DNA of 60,069 bases, taken from NCBI GenBank assembly GCA_018365265.1, contig JAGZKI010000004.1, forward strand, positions 1-60,069, given 5' to 3'. This DNA is from Streptococcus parasanguinis (GTDB lineage Bacteria > Bacillota > Bacilli > Lactobacillales > Streptococcaceae). This document shows positions 7,700 through 16,033 of this stretch, piece after piece. Position 1 is the first letter of the stretch, and each line of letters opens with the position of its first letter. Both the position numbers and the translations under genes were made by a program. Under the pieces are notes generated by a model that saw nothing but the letters and a program-made list of their open reading frames with translations, searched no databases and was not told the origin of the DNA.

Positions 7700-9016
7700 T
7701 TATCTCCCTTCTTTATATTTCGGTAAACTGACGCGCGTGAAAAATCCATCGCGGCTTTCAAATTGAAGCTGTCCTCCTAGGATGGAAATACGCTCCATCA
7801 TCTGCTTGAGCCCATAGCCATAGGTCAAGGTTTCAAATCCAACCCCATTGTCCTGCAACTCGATCAGATAATCTTCTTCATTCTCAAAAAAATGGAGGCT
7901 CATCTGACTGGCATGACCGTGGCGAACCGCATTGGTCATAGACTCTTGGATCACACGAAAGATCGTATCTTCAATCATGACGTCCATATCGACATCGACC
8001 CATTCATAGTGTAAATCAACCTGCAAGTTAGAAAGCGTCTGGTACTCGCGGATCATCTTTTCTAAAGCATCTTTGAGGGTTCGTCCCTCAAGGGCACCTG
8101 GACGGAGGCGGTTGAGAGAGCCTCTCACATCTTGAATCCCTTCCCGGACAACTTCTGATACGCTTTTTACCTGCTCTTTTGCCCGATTGGGATCGATATC
8201 AATCAAGACTCCGACAGCATCTAAGCCTGCCGAGATCCCTGTTAGCGCATGCCCCAAGGTATCGTGAATCTCCCGAGCAATCCGCTTGCGCTCCCGATCT
8301 TCTGCAATCTTCTCAGACAAGGCCATATAGTTGTTCAATTCCGTATTGACCTTCGAAACCATGGCCAGCTCTTCTTCCACTTCGTGGTTTTCCGCAAGAA
8401 CATTCATAATATAGAACAAAAGCGAAATAATGAAGAGCACCATATTCAAGGCATAGAGGGAATTCTTCAAGAAAAAGGCCAGAATCCGAATGGAGGCAGG
8501 ATAAAAATGAATATAGACATCCAGAGAAGGTATCGGAAAGAAAAGCGAAAAGACGTCTGAATTGGTCACAAGAAGCATCAAGAAACTCACTAGGATAAAC
8601 GCAAACCAATACTTGCGGTCTCGCTTGGTATTCAACTCTTTGGAACCATAGAAGATATCCGCAAAAACCAAGAGAATCAGCCCGTTATAAGCTACATTTT
8701 GGACCCACATCAAGAGCAACATCAGGAGGATCTCCAGAATGTTCCACTTATCAAAAATGGACCATCGACTCGTTTGAGACCGGTAACGACTCATGGAGAT
8801 CAAGGCAATTCCAGCAAATAAGAGTGCAGACAACCAAAAAGTTGTAGAGGGCGCAAAAGGAATACGCTCTAAGCGTTCTACTAATAGAGAAGCTTGCCGT
8901 TGGGCAATGATATAGTTGGTTGCTTGAAGATAGATGATACTGTTGAGCATAACAGCGATAAAATTTACGACCATCAGGATGGCCAAACTGTATCTCACAC
9001 CTCTAAATTTTCTCAT
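7700..9016 (-). CDS. levS: Sensor histidine kinase LevS
   Basis: A 438-residue membrane kinase of the NarX/DesK-like HisKA_3 class. Several hydrophobic helices occupy about residues 10-205. The dimerisation domain carries the phospho-histidine H251 (REIHDTLGHALTG), followed by a C-terminal ATPase domain (EDTIFRVIQESMTNAVRHG and DNGVGF). There is no large extracellular sensor domain, consistent with LevQ and LevT doing the sensing. The chosen ATG overlaps the levQ stop as TAATG; a GTG nine bases earlier (9025) is the alternative. Confidence 0.92.
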   Translation of the reverse strand: MRKFRGVRYSLAILMVVNFIAVMLNSIIYLQATNYIIAQRQASLLVERLERIPFAPSTTFWLSALLFAGIALISMSRYRSQTSRWSIFDKWNILEILLMLLLMWVQNVAYNGLILLVFADIFYGSKELNTKRDRKYWFAFILVSFLMLLVTNSDVFSLFFPIPSLDVYIHFYPASIRILAFFLKNSLYALNMVLFIISLLFYIMNVLAENHEVEEELAMVSKVNTELNNYMALSEKIAEDRERKRIAREIHDTLGHALTGISAGLDAVGVLIDIDPNRAKEQVKSVSEVVREGIQDVRGSLNRLRPGALEGRTLKDALEKMIREYQTLSNLQVDLHYEWVDVDMDVMIEDTIFRVIQESMTNAVRHGHASQMSLHFFENEEDYLIELQDNGVGFETLTYGYGLKQMMERISILGGQLQFESRDGFFTRVSLPKYKEGR

Positions 9017-9999
9017 TACTGCCACCCATTCACATCAAAGTGATCGATGTTTTCCTTTGTCATCATTTGAACCGGAATGGTTATCTCTTTTTGGTAGCTC
9101 TTCCCAGCCGTCATATCTTGGATGACCTCCATCACACGGTCTCCCATCTTCAACGGAGACTGGGCAACGGTTCCCACGACATCATCTGTCGAGTGTAGCA
9201 AGGCTTTCATATCTGGTGAGCCATCAATCCCATAGATTGCAATGGGATGGGTGATCCCTTGCTCCTTGATCGCTGCTAAAGCTCCTATAGCTGAACGGTC
9301 ATTCAAGGAGACTAGAGTATCGACATTCCCCCCTGACTGCAAGAACTTACGGACAGCTGGCATAGCGATCTCCGTCTGACCCTTGGTTTCTAGTTCCGAG
9401 ATAATCTCATATGACCCATGTCCTTTGATGGTATCCTTAAATCCCTGAATCCGCGTATCTGCTGAAACAGTCCCCTTATGCTCCAAGAGAAGGATCCGAG
9501 CATTTGAAGAGCGTTTCATCAACTCTTTCGCAATCAAGACTCCTGCTTGGTAGTTATCAGAGACAATGCTGGCATCCGGCTTAAAATGCTTGAGCTGGGT
9601 ATCAACTGCAATGATCTTAATTCCTTGTTTTCTAGCTTTTTTAAGAGCTCTTAAAATGGGCTGACTATCCCCTTTCACCGGATTAATCACAATCACATTT
9701 ACTTTTTGGGCGCAAAAATCATCGATCTGCTGGCTCTGCCTTTTTTCATCCAATTCCGGATCTCGGACAGATACAAGAGCCCCTCTCTCATCGGCAATTC
9801 GACTAATTTCCGAATGAATACTTTTATAGAACTCATTGTTCATGGTCATATAGGTGACACCGATCTTGGTCTGATCCTTGATGCTACTGGTTTGACAAAC
9901 AGCATAGATCCACAAGAGGAGGCAGGCCACTGGAATCACCAGTAGAACCCGTTTTATCAGCCATTTTAACAGTTCTTTTCTTTCTTCTTTCCTCTTCAA
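9016..9999 (-). CDS. levQ: Sugar-binding sensor LevQ (RbsB-like)
   Basis: A 327-residue protein with a positively charged N terminus, one transmembrane helix (about 17-34), and a periplasmic-binding-protein type I (ribose-binding-like) domain. Family features include VNVIVINPVKG, ASIVSDNYQAG and IYGIDGSPDM. It is first in the levQSRT operon and probably presents sugar to LevS at the cell surface. The start codon is TTG, with AAAAGGA upstream; no in-frame ATG occurs until about residue 51, which would remove the anchor. Confidence 0.85.
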   Translation of the reverse strand: MKRKEERKELLKWLIKRVLLVIPVACLLLWIYAVCQTSSIKDQTKIGVTYMTMNNEFYKSIHSEISRIADERGALVSVRDPELDEKRQSQQIDDFCAQKVNVIVINPVKGDSQPILRALKKARKQGIKIIAVDTQLKHFKPDASIVSDNYQAGVLIAKELMKRSSNARILLLEHKGTVSADTRIQGFKDTIKGHGSYEIISELETKGQTEIAMPAVRKFLQSGGNVDTLVSLNDRSAIGALAAIKEQGITHPIAIYGIDGSPDMKALLHSTDDVVGTVAQSPLKMGDRVMEVIQDMTAGKSYQKEITIPVQMMTKENIDHFDVNGWQ

Positions 10000-10030
10000 A
10001 CTCCGGTCCTTTTCTGAAAATTTTGAATAT

Positions 10031-10058
10031 ATATTACTTTATTTTACTACTTTTTCAA
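10031..10058 (-). promoter_or_regulatory. Putative levQ promoter
   Basis: -35 TTGAAA (10053-10058), 16-base spacer, -10 TAATAT (10031-10036) on the minus strand, just upstream of levQ. Moderate match only. Confidence 0.5.
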
Positions 10059-10145
10059 GAAAAGTGCTGGCTTTTATTGTACAGATGCATATTTTTGATT
10101 TATTTTTAAAAGAGTCGTTCCCGAATGAAATCCCTAGCAAGTATC

Positions 10146-10183
10146 AAAAAAGCTGGTCTATAAACGAACCAGCTTTCTTTTTT
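10146..10183 (-). terminator. Terminator after ssbB
   Basis: AAAGCTGGTT and its imperfect complement flank a short loop, with T runs on both strands. On the minus strand it follows the ssbB stop by a few bases. Confidence 0.85.
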
Positions 10184-10187
10184 GATC

Positions 10188-10583
10188 CTAAAAGGGAAGA
10201 TTTTCCTCTTCTAAGATGATATCGGCTAAATCTCCCGTTCCACCATTTTCACGCATCGCTCGCTGAGCGCGGCTCTCTAGCAACTGAAAACTTTGGCAGA
10301 GGACCTCTGTCACATACTGCATGACCCCATTTTTCTCGTAGCGGCGTGTCCGAATCTCTCCATCCAAAGAGATCAGGCTCCCTTTACTGGCATAACTAGC
10401 CATTGTTTCAGCCAATTTCCCCCAGACAACGACATTGACAAAATCAGTCTCTCGCTCCCCGTTTTGATCCTTGTAGCGACGATTGACCGCAACGGTCACT
10501 CGGGCAACGGATTTGTCTGTGCTAGTTTTATGCAATTCTGGGGCCGCTACTAGGCGACCGATTAAAATAACTTTATTATACAT
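10188..10583 (-). CDS. ssbB: Single-stranded DNA-binding protein SsbB
   Basis: A 131-residue OB-fold protein beginning MYNKVILIGRLVAAPELHK, the length and N terminus of the competence-induced paralogue SsbB, with the acidic tail EEENLPF that recruits partners. SsbB coats and stores incoming single strands during transformation. Two adjacent ATGs exist; the second is chosen because AGGAGG is seven bases upstream and it matches the pneumococcal start. A cin-box about 20 bases upstream places it in the late competence regulon. In S. pneumoniae ssbB is next to groES; here the lev locus lies between them. Confidence 0.93.
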   Translation of the reverse strand: MYNKVILIGRLVAAPELHKTSTDKSVARVTVAVNRRYKDQNGERETDFVNVVVWGKLAETMASYASKGSLISLDGEIRTRRYEKNGVMQYVTEVLCQSFQLLESRAQRAMRENGGTGDLADIILEEENLPF

Positions 10584-10602
10584 CATTTACCTCCTATCTA
10601 TT

Positions 10603-10610
10603 TATTCGAA
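10603..10610 (-). promoter_or_regulatory. cin-box (SigX/ComX site) of ssbB
   Basis: TTCGAATA on the minus strand, one base from the consensus TACGAATA and identical to the site before comGA at 25808-25815. Confidence 0.8.
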
Positions 10611-10645
10611 AAAATTTTAAAAAATGGAGGTGACAAACCAAAATC

Positions 10646-10677
10646 AAAAAAATCTAGGATCCAAAACATCCTAGATT
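10646..10677 (-). terminator. Terminator after ytpR
   Basis: A perfect 10-bp inverted repeat AATCTAGGAT with a 7-base loop, followed on the minus strand by a T run; it separates ytpR from ssbB. Confidence 0.85.
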
Positions 10678-10684
10678 CTTCTCT

Positions 10685-11311
10685 TTATTCGTGCCAGTGA
10701 CGAGCAGGATCAAAAGGTGTCCCTGCTACTTCTGCATCATCCAATTCAATAATGCCTCGTTTTTGAGGAGCATTTGGCAAGTGCAATTCGCGAGGACTGC
10801 ACATCATGCCATAACTTTTTTCTCCACGAAGGGCCCCTGGGAAAATCAAGCTGCCATCCGGCATCATGGCACCTGGAAGAGCGACAATGGTCTTTAGACC
10901 CACTCGCGCATTTGGAGCTCCTGCTACGATCTGAACTGTCTTATCTGGTCCAACTGCTACTTGGCAGATATTCAAGTGGTCACTATCTGGATGGGCCACC
11001 ATTTCAAGGATTTCTCCCACCACAAATTTTGGTTCCCGATCATTGACCAAACGTTCTGCGAAGCCTTCTTTTTCCAATTCTTGGTTCAAACGATCCACTT
11101 GCTCATCTGTCAAAAAGACTTGGCCCTTGCCTTCGATGGCGAAGAAAGATGAGGCATCAAAGATATTCCAGGCAACGGTTTCTTGCTTGTCCTCACGGAA
11201 AACACGAGCCACTTTTCCTTTTCTCTCCACCGCGAGCTTTGCATCTCCACTATTTTTCAAGGTCAGCATCAAGACATCGCCGACTTGTTCTTTGTTGTAT
11301 GTTACAATCAT
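10685..11311 (-). CDS. ytpR: YtpR-family tRNA-binding domain protein
   Basis: A 208-residue protein. The C-terminal half is an EMAP/PheT-type tRNA-binding OB domain (about 95-200), with HPDSDHLNICQV and GAPNARVG motifs like those in the PheT N terminus. The N-terminal ~90 residues match the DUF4479 region typical of YtpR. Its physiological role is not settled. It is co-transcribed with the thioredoxin and DUF4651 genes, an order conserved in streptococci. Confidence 0.92.
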   Translation of the reverse strand: MIVTYNKEQVGDVLMLTLKNSGDAKLAVERKGKVARVFREDKQETVAWNIFDASSFFAIEGKGQVFLTDEQVDRLNQELEKEGFAERLVNDREPKFVVGEILEMVAHPDSDHLNICQVAVGPDKTVQIVAGAPNARVGLKTIVALPGAMMPDGSLIFPGALRGEKSYGMMCSPRELHLPNAPQKRGIIELDDAEVAGTPFDPARHWHE

Positions 11312-11320
11312 GATTTTCTC

Positions 11321-11638
11321 CTATTTTAATCCTGCTAAGAATGCTGTAATCTGCGCTTTGGTTTTCCGATCTCGATTGACAAACCGACCGATTTCCTTAT
11401 CCTTTTCCAGAACCACCAAACTAGGGATCCCATAAACATCCCAGACTTTCGCCAGATCCATATAGGCATCTCGGTCAATCAAGATAAAGGTAAATTCAGG
11501 ATTTTCAGTCTCAATCTCCGGCAAAAAAGGCTTGAGGTAACGACAATCCCCACACCAATCTGCTGAAAAGACAAAGACTTTCTTGCCATCTTGCTCTACG
11601 TATGAAGCAATTTCTTCTAGAGAATTTGGTGTAATCAT
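11321..11638 (-). CDS. Thioredoxin-family protein
   Basis: A 105-residue single thioredoxin domain, probably cytoplasmic as there is no signal peptide. The redox motif is WCGDC (about residues 28-32), not the classical WCGPC, and the cis-proline lies in YGIPSL. Substituting aspartate for proline should alter the redox potential, so this is likely a specialised reductase or thiol protein rather than the main TrxA. It overlaps the upstream DUF4651 gene by four bases. Confidence 0.9.
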   Translation of the reverse strand: MITPNSLEEIASYVEQDGKKVFVFSADWCGDCRYLKPFLPEIETENPEFTFILIDRDAYMDLAKVWDVYGIPSLVVLEKDKEIGRFVNRDRKTKAQITAFLAGLK

Positions 11639-11925
11639 AATTTTTCCTCTTCGTAATGCAAGAGACCGTCCTCATAGACAAAGCGGTAATGGCGCTCATC
11701 TTCAAAAATGACGCCTCCTACTAAGCGCTCTTCACTAGACTCGTAGAGTTCCACATACAGAGTCGCAATCGTCCCCATGGCTTCCATTTGCTCCCGTACT
11801 TCTGCTACCAATTCTTCTTGGGTACGAAGACGCTTTTGATCTTTTGCAATTTTATAAACACCGGCCGCAAGGGCTCCTGCACTTGCTACAGCCAGACTAG
11901 ACAAAATAATTTTTTTAGCTTTCAT
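11635..11925 (-). CDS. DUF4651 family membrane-anchored protein
   Basis: A 96-residue protein with an N-terminal hydrophobic segment (KIILSSLAVASAGALAAGVY, about 4-23) acting as anchor or signal, followed by an acidic domain. I recognise it as DUF4651 by its position before a thioredoxin and ytpR. The reading frame can extend to 11961, but the start MKAKK fits the membrane segment. The promoter's predicted start point is at or one base before this ATG, and no ribosome-binding site precedes it. Confidence 0.8.
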   Translation of the reverse strand: MKAKKIILSSLAVASAGALAAGVYKIAKDQKRLRTQEELVAEVREQMEAMGTIATLYVELYESSEERLVGGVIFEDERHYRFVYEDGLLHYEEEKL

Positions 11926-11932
11926 AGTGCCT

Positions 11933-11961
11933 ATTGTAACACAAAATAAGCAGAGGGACAA
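11933..11961 (-). promoter_or_regulatory. Promoter of the DUF4651-trx-ytpR operon
   Basis: -35 TTGTCC (11956-11961), 17-base spacer, -10 TACAAT (11933-11938) on the minus strand. The expected start (seven bases past the -10) is at 11926, next to the ATG at 11925. Confidence 0.7.
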
Positions 11962-12067
11962 CGGTCTAGGCTGGATCTCTCCCTCCGCTTTTAGAGACTG
12001 ATTTCCATAATAACGCTACCATCCTTGTAGAAAAAGTGATAAAATAGCATCAGAAAGAAGGTAACCT

Positions 12068-13132
12068 ATGACTGATTTATTTTCTAAAATCAAAGAAGTA
12101 ACTGAAATCCCTGCTATCTCAGGTCATGAAGCTCCTGTACGGGATTATTTGCGCCAACAATTGACCCCTCATGTGGACGAAATCGTGACAGATGGTCTCG
12201 GTGGGATATTTGGGGTCAAACATTCAACAGCTGCCGATGCTCCTCGTATCTTAGTAGCTGCCCACATGGACGAAGTTGGTTTTATGATCAGCGAAATCAA
12301 AGCTGACGGAACTTTCCGTGTTGTCCCAATCGGAGGTTGGAATCCGATGGTTGTCAGCAGCCAACGCTTCAAACTCTTTACACGTGACGGACGTGAATAC
12401 CCTGCTATTTCAGGATCTGTTCCTCCTCATTTGACACGTGGAACAGGTGGACCAACCGTACCTGCCATTAGCGATATCGTCTTTGATGCAGGCTTTAGCT
12501 CTAAAGCCGAAGCTGAAAGCTATGGGGTCCGTCCTGGAGATACCTTGGTCCCAGATAGCTCTGCGATTCTCACTGCGAATGGTAAAAACGTCATCTCAAA
12601 AGCATGGGATAACCGCTACGGCGTCTTGATGGTCAGCGAATTGGCCAAGAGCCTTTCTGGACAAGCCTTAAACAACGAACTCTATGTAGGGGCCAACGTT
12701 CAAGAAGAAGTGGGACTGCGTGGAGCCCACACTTCAACCACTAAATTTGATCCTGAAATCTTCCTTGCTGTAGACTGTTCGCCAGCAGCTGATGTCTTTG
12801 GAGACCAAGGTGCGATTGGGGAAGGAACACTGCTTCGTTTCTATGATCCAGGTCACATCATGCTGCCAAATATGAAGGATTTCTTGCTCACTACGGCTGA
12901 AGAAGCGGGCATCAAATTCCAATACTATTGTGCCAAAGGTGGTACCGATGCAGGTGCAGCACACTTGAAGAATGGTGGAGTCCCATCAACAACCATTGGG
13001 GTCTGTGCACGTTACATCCACTCTCACCAAACCCTCTATGCCATGGATGATTTCTTGCAAGCGCAAGCCTTCTTACAAGCATTGGTTAAGAAATTGGATC
13101 GCTCTACAGTTGATTTGATCAAACACTATTAA
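12068..13132 (+). CDS. pepA: Glutamyl aminopeptidase (M42)
   Basis: A 354-residue metallopeptidase that removes N-terminal Glu/Asp from peptides in the cytoplasm. M42 motifs are present: VAAHMDEVGF (metal-binding His and catalytic Asp), the NRYG segment, VQEEVGLRGA (catalytic Glu pair) and VDCSPAADV. The start is preceded by AGAAGG. It is divergent from the DUF4651 operon and monocistronic, ending at a terminator 15 bases after the stop. Confidence 0.96.
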   Translation: MTDLFSKIKEVTEIPAISGHEAPVRDYLRQQLTPHVDEIVTDGLGGIFGVKHSTAADAPRILVAAHMDEVGFMISEIKADGTFRVVPIGGWNPMVVSSQRFKLFTRDGREYPAISGSVPPHLTRGTGGPTVPAISDIVFDAGFSSKAEAESYGVRPGDTLVPDSSAILTANGKNVISKAWDNRYGVLMVSELAKSLSGQALNNELYVGANVQEEVGLRGAHTSTTKFDPEIFLAVDCSPAADVFGDQGAIGEGTLLRFYDPGHIMLPNMKDFLLTTAEEAGIKFQYYCAKGGTDAGAAHLKNGGVPSTTIGVCARYIHSHQTLYAMDDFLQAQAFLQALVKKLDRSTVDLIKHY

Positions 13133-13147
13133 GTAGCATCGATCTGA

Positions 13148-13168
13148 AGCCCCGTAAGGGGCTTTTTT
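13148..13168 (+). terminator. Terminator after pepA
   Basis: AGCCCC-GTAA-GGGGCT stem-loop followed by six T. Confidence 0.9.
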
Positions 13169-13231
13169 AGAGGGAAAACAAGGTTCTCTTTGAAACTTTC
13201 CAGCGTGAGTCACCATTGAGTCCCTTGGCAT

Positions 13232-13260
13232 CCGCACTCCCCTTAGGAAAGTATCTTAGA
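13232..13260 (-). repeat. Degenerate copy of dispersed hairpin repeat
   Basis: On the minus strand ACTTTCCTAAGGGGAGTGCG resembles the ACTTTCCTTAGGTGAGTACG core found at 14904-14949 and 43199-43243. Only part of the unit is recognisable. Confidence 0.45.
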
Positions 13261-13284
13261 ATATTTTATCTTCCATCTGTTTTC

Positions 13285-13293
13285 TGATATAAT
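13285..13293 (+). promoter_or_regulatory. Extended -10 promoter of the DUF1846 gene
   Basis: TGATATAAT, a TGn extended -10, with no clear -35. Transcription from here gives a 5' leader of about 77 bases before the ATG; the rest of 13169-13376 holds only the degenerate repeat. Confidence 0.6.
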
Positions 13294-13376
13294 ATGAAAG
13301 AATGAAATGGTAGGAAACGGAACACTCATCCTTGGATTTGTGTGACAGACCCTTCCCTTATATACAGGAGTTTTAC

Positions 13377-14861
13377 ATGAAAAAACAAGCTTTTAGTTCT
13401 GAAAAGTATTTGAACTTGCAACGTGACCACATTATTGAGCGGATCAATCAATTCGATGGCAAGCTCTACCTTGAATTTGGTGGTAAGATGTTAGAAGACT
13501 TCCACGCTGCTCGTGTCCTCCCTGGATACGAACCAGACAATAAGATCAAGCTGCTCCAAGAATTGCGCGACCAGGTGGAAATTGTCATTGCCATCAACGC
13601 CAACAACATTGAGCACTCAAAAGCCCGTGGGGATCTAGGAATTTCTTATGACCAAGAAGTGCTACGCTTGATCGACAAATTCAATGAATTGGGGATCTTT
13701 GTAGGCTCTGTCGTCATCACCCAATATGCTGGACAAGCTGCAGCAGATGCCTTTCGCAAACAACTAGACAAGAGCGGGATCGCCTCTTATCTCCACTATC
13801 CGATCAAGGGCTATCCGACCGATATGGACCACATCATCTCTCCTGAAGGGATGGGGAAAAATGACTACATCAAAACTAGCCGCAATTTGGTCGTTGTGAC
13901 AGCTCCTGGACCTGGTTCTGGTAAGCTGGCAACTTGTATGTCCAATATGTACCATGACCAATTAAATGGGATCAAATCAGGTTATGCCAAGTTTGAAACC
14001 TTCCCAGTATGGAATCTTCCTTTGCACCACCCAGTCAACTTGGCTTATGAAGCAGCGACTGCAGATCTAGACGATGTCAATATGATCGATCCCTTCCACC
14101 TCCAAACCTACGGAGAAACAACGGTCAATTACAACCGCGATATCGAAATCTTCCCTGTCTTGAAGCGCATGTTGGAACGCATCTTAGGAACCTCTCCTTA
14201 CGCTTCTCCAACAGACATGGGCGTCAACATGGTTGGCTTTGCCATTGTGGACAATGACGCTGCGATTGAAGCTTCCCAACAAGAAATCATCCGTCGCTAT
14301 TACCAAACCATCTTGGATGTCAAAGCTGAACGCGTCGGTGAAGGAGCTGTCAAGAAGATTGAGCTCTTGATGAATGATTTGGGCATTACTCCAAATGACC
14401 GGAAAGTGACTGTTCTTGCTCGTCAGAAAGAAGAAGAAACAGGGGAGCCAGCCTTGGCCCTTGAATTGCCAAACGGCGAGATGGTAACCGGAAAAACCTC
14501 CGATCTCTTTGGCCCAACCGCAGCCCTCTTGATCAATGCGATCAAGAAATTGGCGCATATTGATAAAGAAACCAAATTAATCGAGCCAGAATACGTCCAA
14601 CCTATCCAAGGCTTGAAGATCAATCATTTGGGTAGCCGTAACCCTCGTCTTCACTCAAACGAGATCCTCATTGCCCTAGCCATTACAGCTATGAGCAACG
14701 AAGATGCTAAGCTTGCTATGCAAGAATTAGGCAAGTTGAAAGGCAGCGAAGCCCATTCAACCGTGATGCTGACAGACGAAGACAAGAACGTCCTTCGCAA
14801 GCTCGGTATCAACGTCACCATGGACCCTGTCTACCAATACGATCGCTTATATCGTAAATAA
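13377..14861 (+). CDS. DUF1846 domain-containing protein
   Basis: A 494-residue cytoplasmic protein that begins MKKQAFSSEKYLNLQRDHI and spans its length as a single DUF1846 match, with typical segments such as LEFGGKMLEDFHAARVLPGY. Structures exist for the family but its biochemical function is not established. The start at 13377 has GGAG upstream; an upstream in-frame ATG (13332) has no ribosome-binding site and lies in the leader. It has its own promoter and is not in an operon with pepA. Confidence 0.88.
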   Translation: MKKQAFSSEKYLNLQRDHIIERINQFDGKLYLEFGGKMLEDFHAARVLPGYEPDNKIKLLQELRDQVEIVIAINANNIEHSKARGDLGISYDQEVLRLIDKFNELGIFVGSVVITQYAGQAAADAFRKQLDKSGIASYLHYPIKGYPTDMDHIISPEGMGKNDYIKTSRNLVVVTAPGPGSGKLATCMSNMYHDQLNGIKSGYAKFETFPVWNLPLHHPVNLAYEAATADLDDVNMIDPFHLQTYGETTVNYNRDIEIFPVLKRMLERILGTSPYASPTDMGVNMVGFAIVDNDAAIEASQQEIIRRYYQTILDVKAERVGEGAVKKIELLMNDLGITPNDRKVTVLARQKEEETGEPALALELPNGEMVTGKTSDLFGPTAALLINAIKKLAHIDKETKLIEPEYVQPIQGLKINHLGSRNPRLHSNEILIALAITAMSNEDAKLAMQELGKLKGSEAHSTVMLTDEDKNVLRKLGINVTMDPVYQYDRLYRK

Positions 14862-14903
14862 ACTCAGACAAACAAAAACAATCCCTGCTCTAGGAATTGT
14901 TCA

Positions 14904-14949
14904 GATTGAAGACAAAGTCTTCTTAAAAAACTTTCCTTAGGTGAGTACG
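14904..14949 (+). repeat. Dispersed hairpin repeat, copy 1
   Basis: Contains the hairpin GAAGAC-AAA-GTCTTC followed by ACTTTCCTTAGGTGAGTACG. It is ~85-90% identical to the inverted copy at 43199-43243. Confidence 0.75.
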
Positions 14950-15014
14950 GACGTCAGCGAACTTCTATGAAGTTCCATGACTAATTATTGAGCCTAAGGT
15001 CTCAATAATTCCGA

Positions 15015-15047
15015 GTGCCTGAAACTGAGTCGTTTCAGGCACTTTTC
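15015..15047 (+). terminator. Intrinsic terminator
   Basis: Perfect 11-bp stem GTGCCTGAAAC with a 6-base loop, then TTTT. Lies 150 bases after the DUF1846 stop. Confidence 0.75.
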
Positions 15048-15147
15048 TCACGGCGGAAAGTTTCAGAATATGATTGAATAACTATAACGAGTATAATTTT
15101 TAAAGAATTGATTAAATTTTATTAAAGATTCGTTTCTCTACGCTCTC

Positions 15148-15176
15148 AACAATCCCTCGAACAGGGATTGTTTTTT
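15148..15176 (+). terminator. Intrinsic terminator
   Basis: Perfect 10-bp stem AACAATCCCT/AGGGATTGTT with a 5-base loop and a T-rich tail; plus-strand direction. Confidence 0.85.
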
Positions 15177-15198
15177 ATTATGATGCAAAGAAGAGAGA

Positions 15199-16017
15199 CT
15201 ATTTGACAGCCTCCCATAATTGGCGAATGGGCTTTCTTTGAACAGGGTCCACAAAATGAGGAGCAATTTCATTCAAAGACTCTAGGACAAAGGCACGTTC
15301 TGCCACATAAGGATGTGGCAAGATCAAGTTTGGACTGTAACAAATGGTGTCCTCCATATAGAGCAGATCTAGATCGATCACACGTGGCCCCCACTTGACC
15401 TCACGGATACGTCCCATTTCCTGCTCAATGGCCAGTAAGGTCTCTAATAAATCCTCTGGGGTCATCCAGGTTTCAACCTCTGCCACCTGATTCAAAAAGG
15501 TGTCCTGCTCCACTCCTCCCCAAGGTTCTGTTTCAATCCTTGTGGATGTCTGAAGAAGCCGAATGCCTCGATCCTTGAGTTTCTCTAGCGCTGTCTCCAG
15601 CTGCAGTTGTTTATCTCCCATATTGGTGCCAAGCCCAATAAAGGCCTTTTTTTTCTCCCGTTCGATTGTCACCGAACAAGTCTCGAGTGGCAAGGGAACA
15701 GGAGCCCAAGGTTTTTTCAACTCCAGACGAACTTTTTCTACAAAGGCATAGCTTTCAAAAATCTTTTGCACCAACTGAAAGGCCACCGTTTCAATCAGAT
15801 CGATTTTTTCTGCCTGCATCCACTCGGTCAACTGTTCCGCCAAGATCCCATAATGGATCGAAGCTTCCAAATCACCTGTGCGAGCAGCACGGGTCATCTC
15901 ATAATCTACCCATAGGTCTAGGACAAAGCGTTGTCCTAATTCTTTTTCTGCTGGAAAAACACCGTGATAGGCGTATACCTCTAAGTCCTTGATCCGTAAT
16001 TGATCCACTCTGTTCAC
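15199..16017 (-). CDS. sulD: Bifunctional FolB-FolK (SulD)
   Basis: A 272-residue fusion in folate synthesis. Residues ~1-120 are dihydroneopterin aldolase (LRIKDLEVYAYHGVFPAEKE). Residues ~125-270 are hydroxymethyl-dihydropterin pyrophosphokinase (AFIGLGTNMGDK and WGPRVIDLDLLY, which bind pterin and ATP-Mg). It converts dihydroneopterin through to the pyrophosphate used by FolP. The fusion and its position as last gene after folP-folC-folE match the pneumococcal sulABCD operon. No clear terminator for this strand follows. Confidence 0.96.
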   Translation of the reverse strand: MNRVDQLRIKDLEVYAYHGVFPAEKELGQRFVLDLWVDYEMTRAARTGDLEASIHYGILAEQLTEWMQAEKIDLIETVAFQLVQKIFESYAFVEKVRLELKKPWAPVPLPLETCSVTIEREKKKAFIGLGTNMGDKQLQLETALEKLKDRGIRLLQTSTRIETEPWGGVEQDTFLNQVAEVETWMTPEDLLETLLAIEQEMGRIREVKWGPRVIDLDLLYMEDTICYSPNLILPHPYVAERAFVLESLNEIAPHFVDPVQRKPIRQLWEAVK

Positions 16018-16033
16018 CTCTTATAGCCAGCCA

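Larger units (their letters stand above)
14862..15198. other. Hairpin-rich intergenic region
   Basis: 337 bases without a gene between convergent genes. It contains, in order: a CAATCCCT segment; the dispersed repeat (14904-14949); a GAACTTC-TAT-GAAGTTC hairpin (14959-14975); a 10-bp AATTATTGAG inverted repeat (14983-15010); a terminator (15015-15047); AT-rich sequence; and a second terminator (15148-15176). The CAATCCCT segment near 14880 partly matches the second terminator, suggesting that an element of about 290 bp was inserted within or beside an original terminator. Confidence 0.6.
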
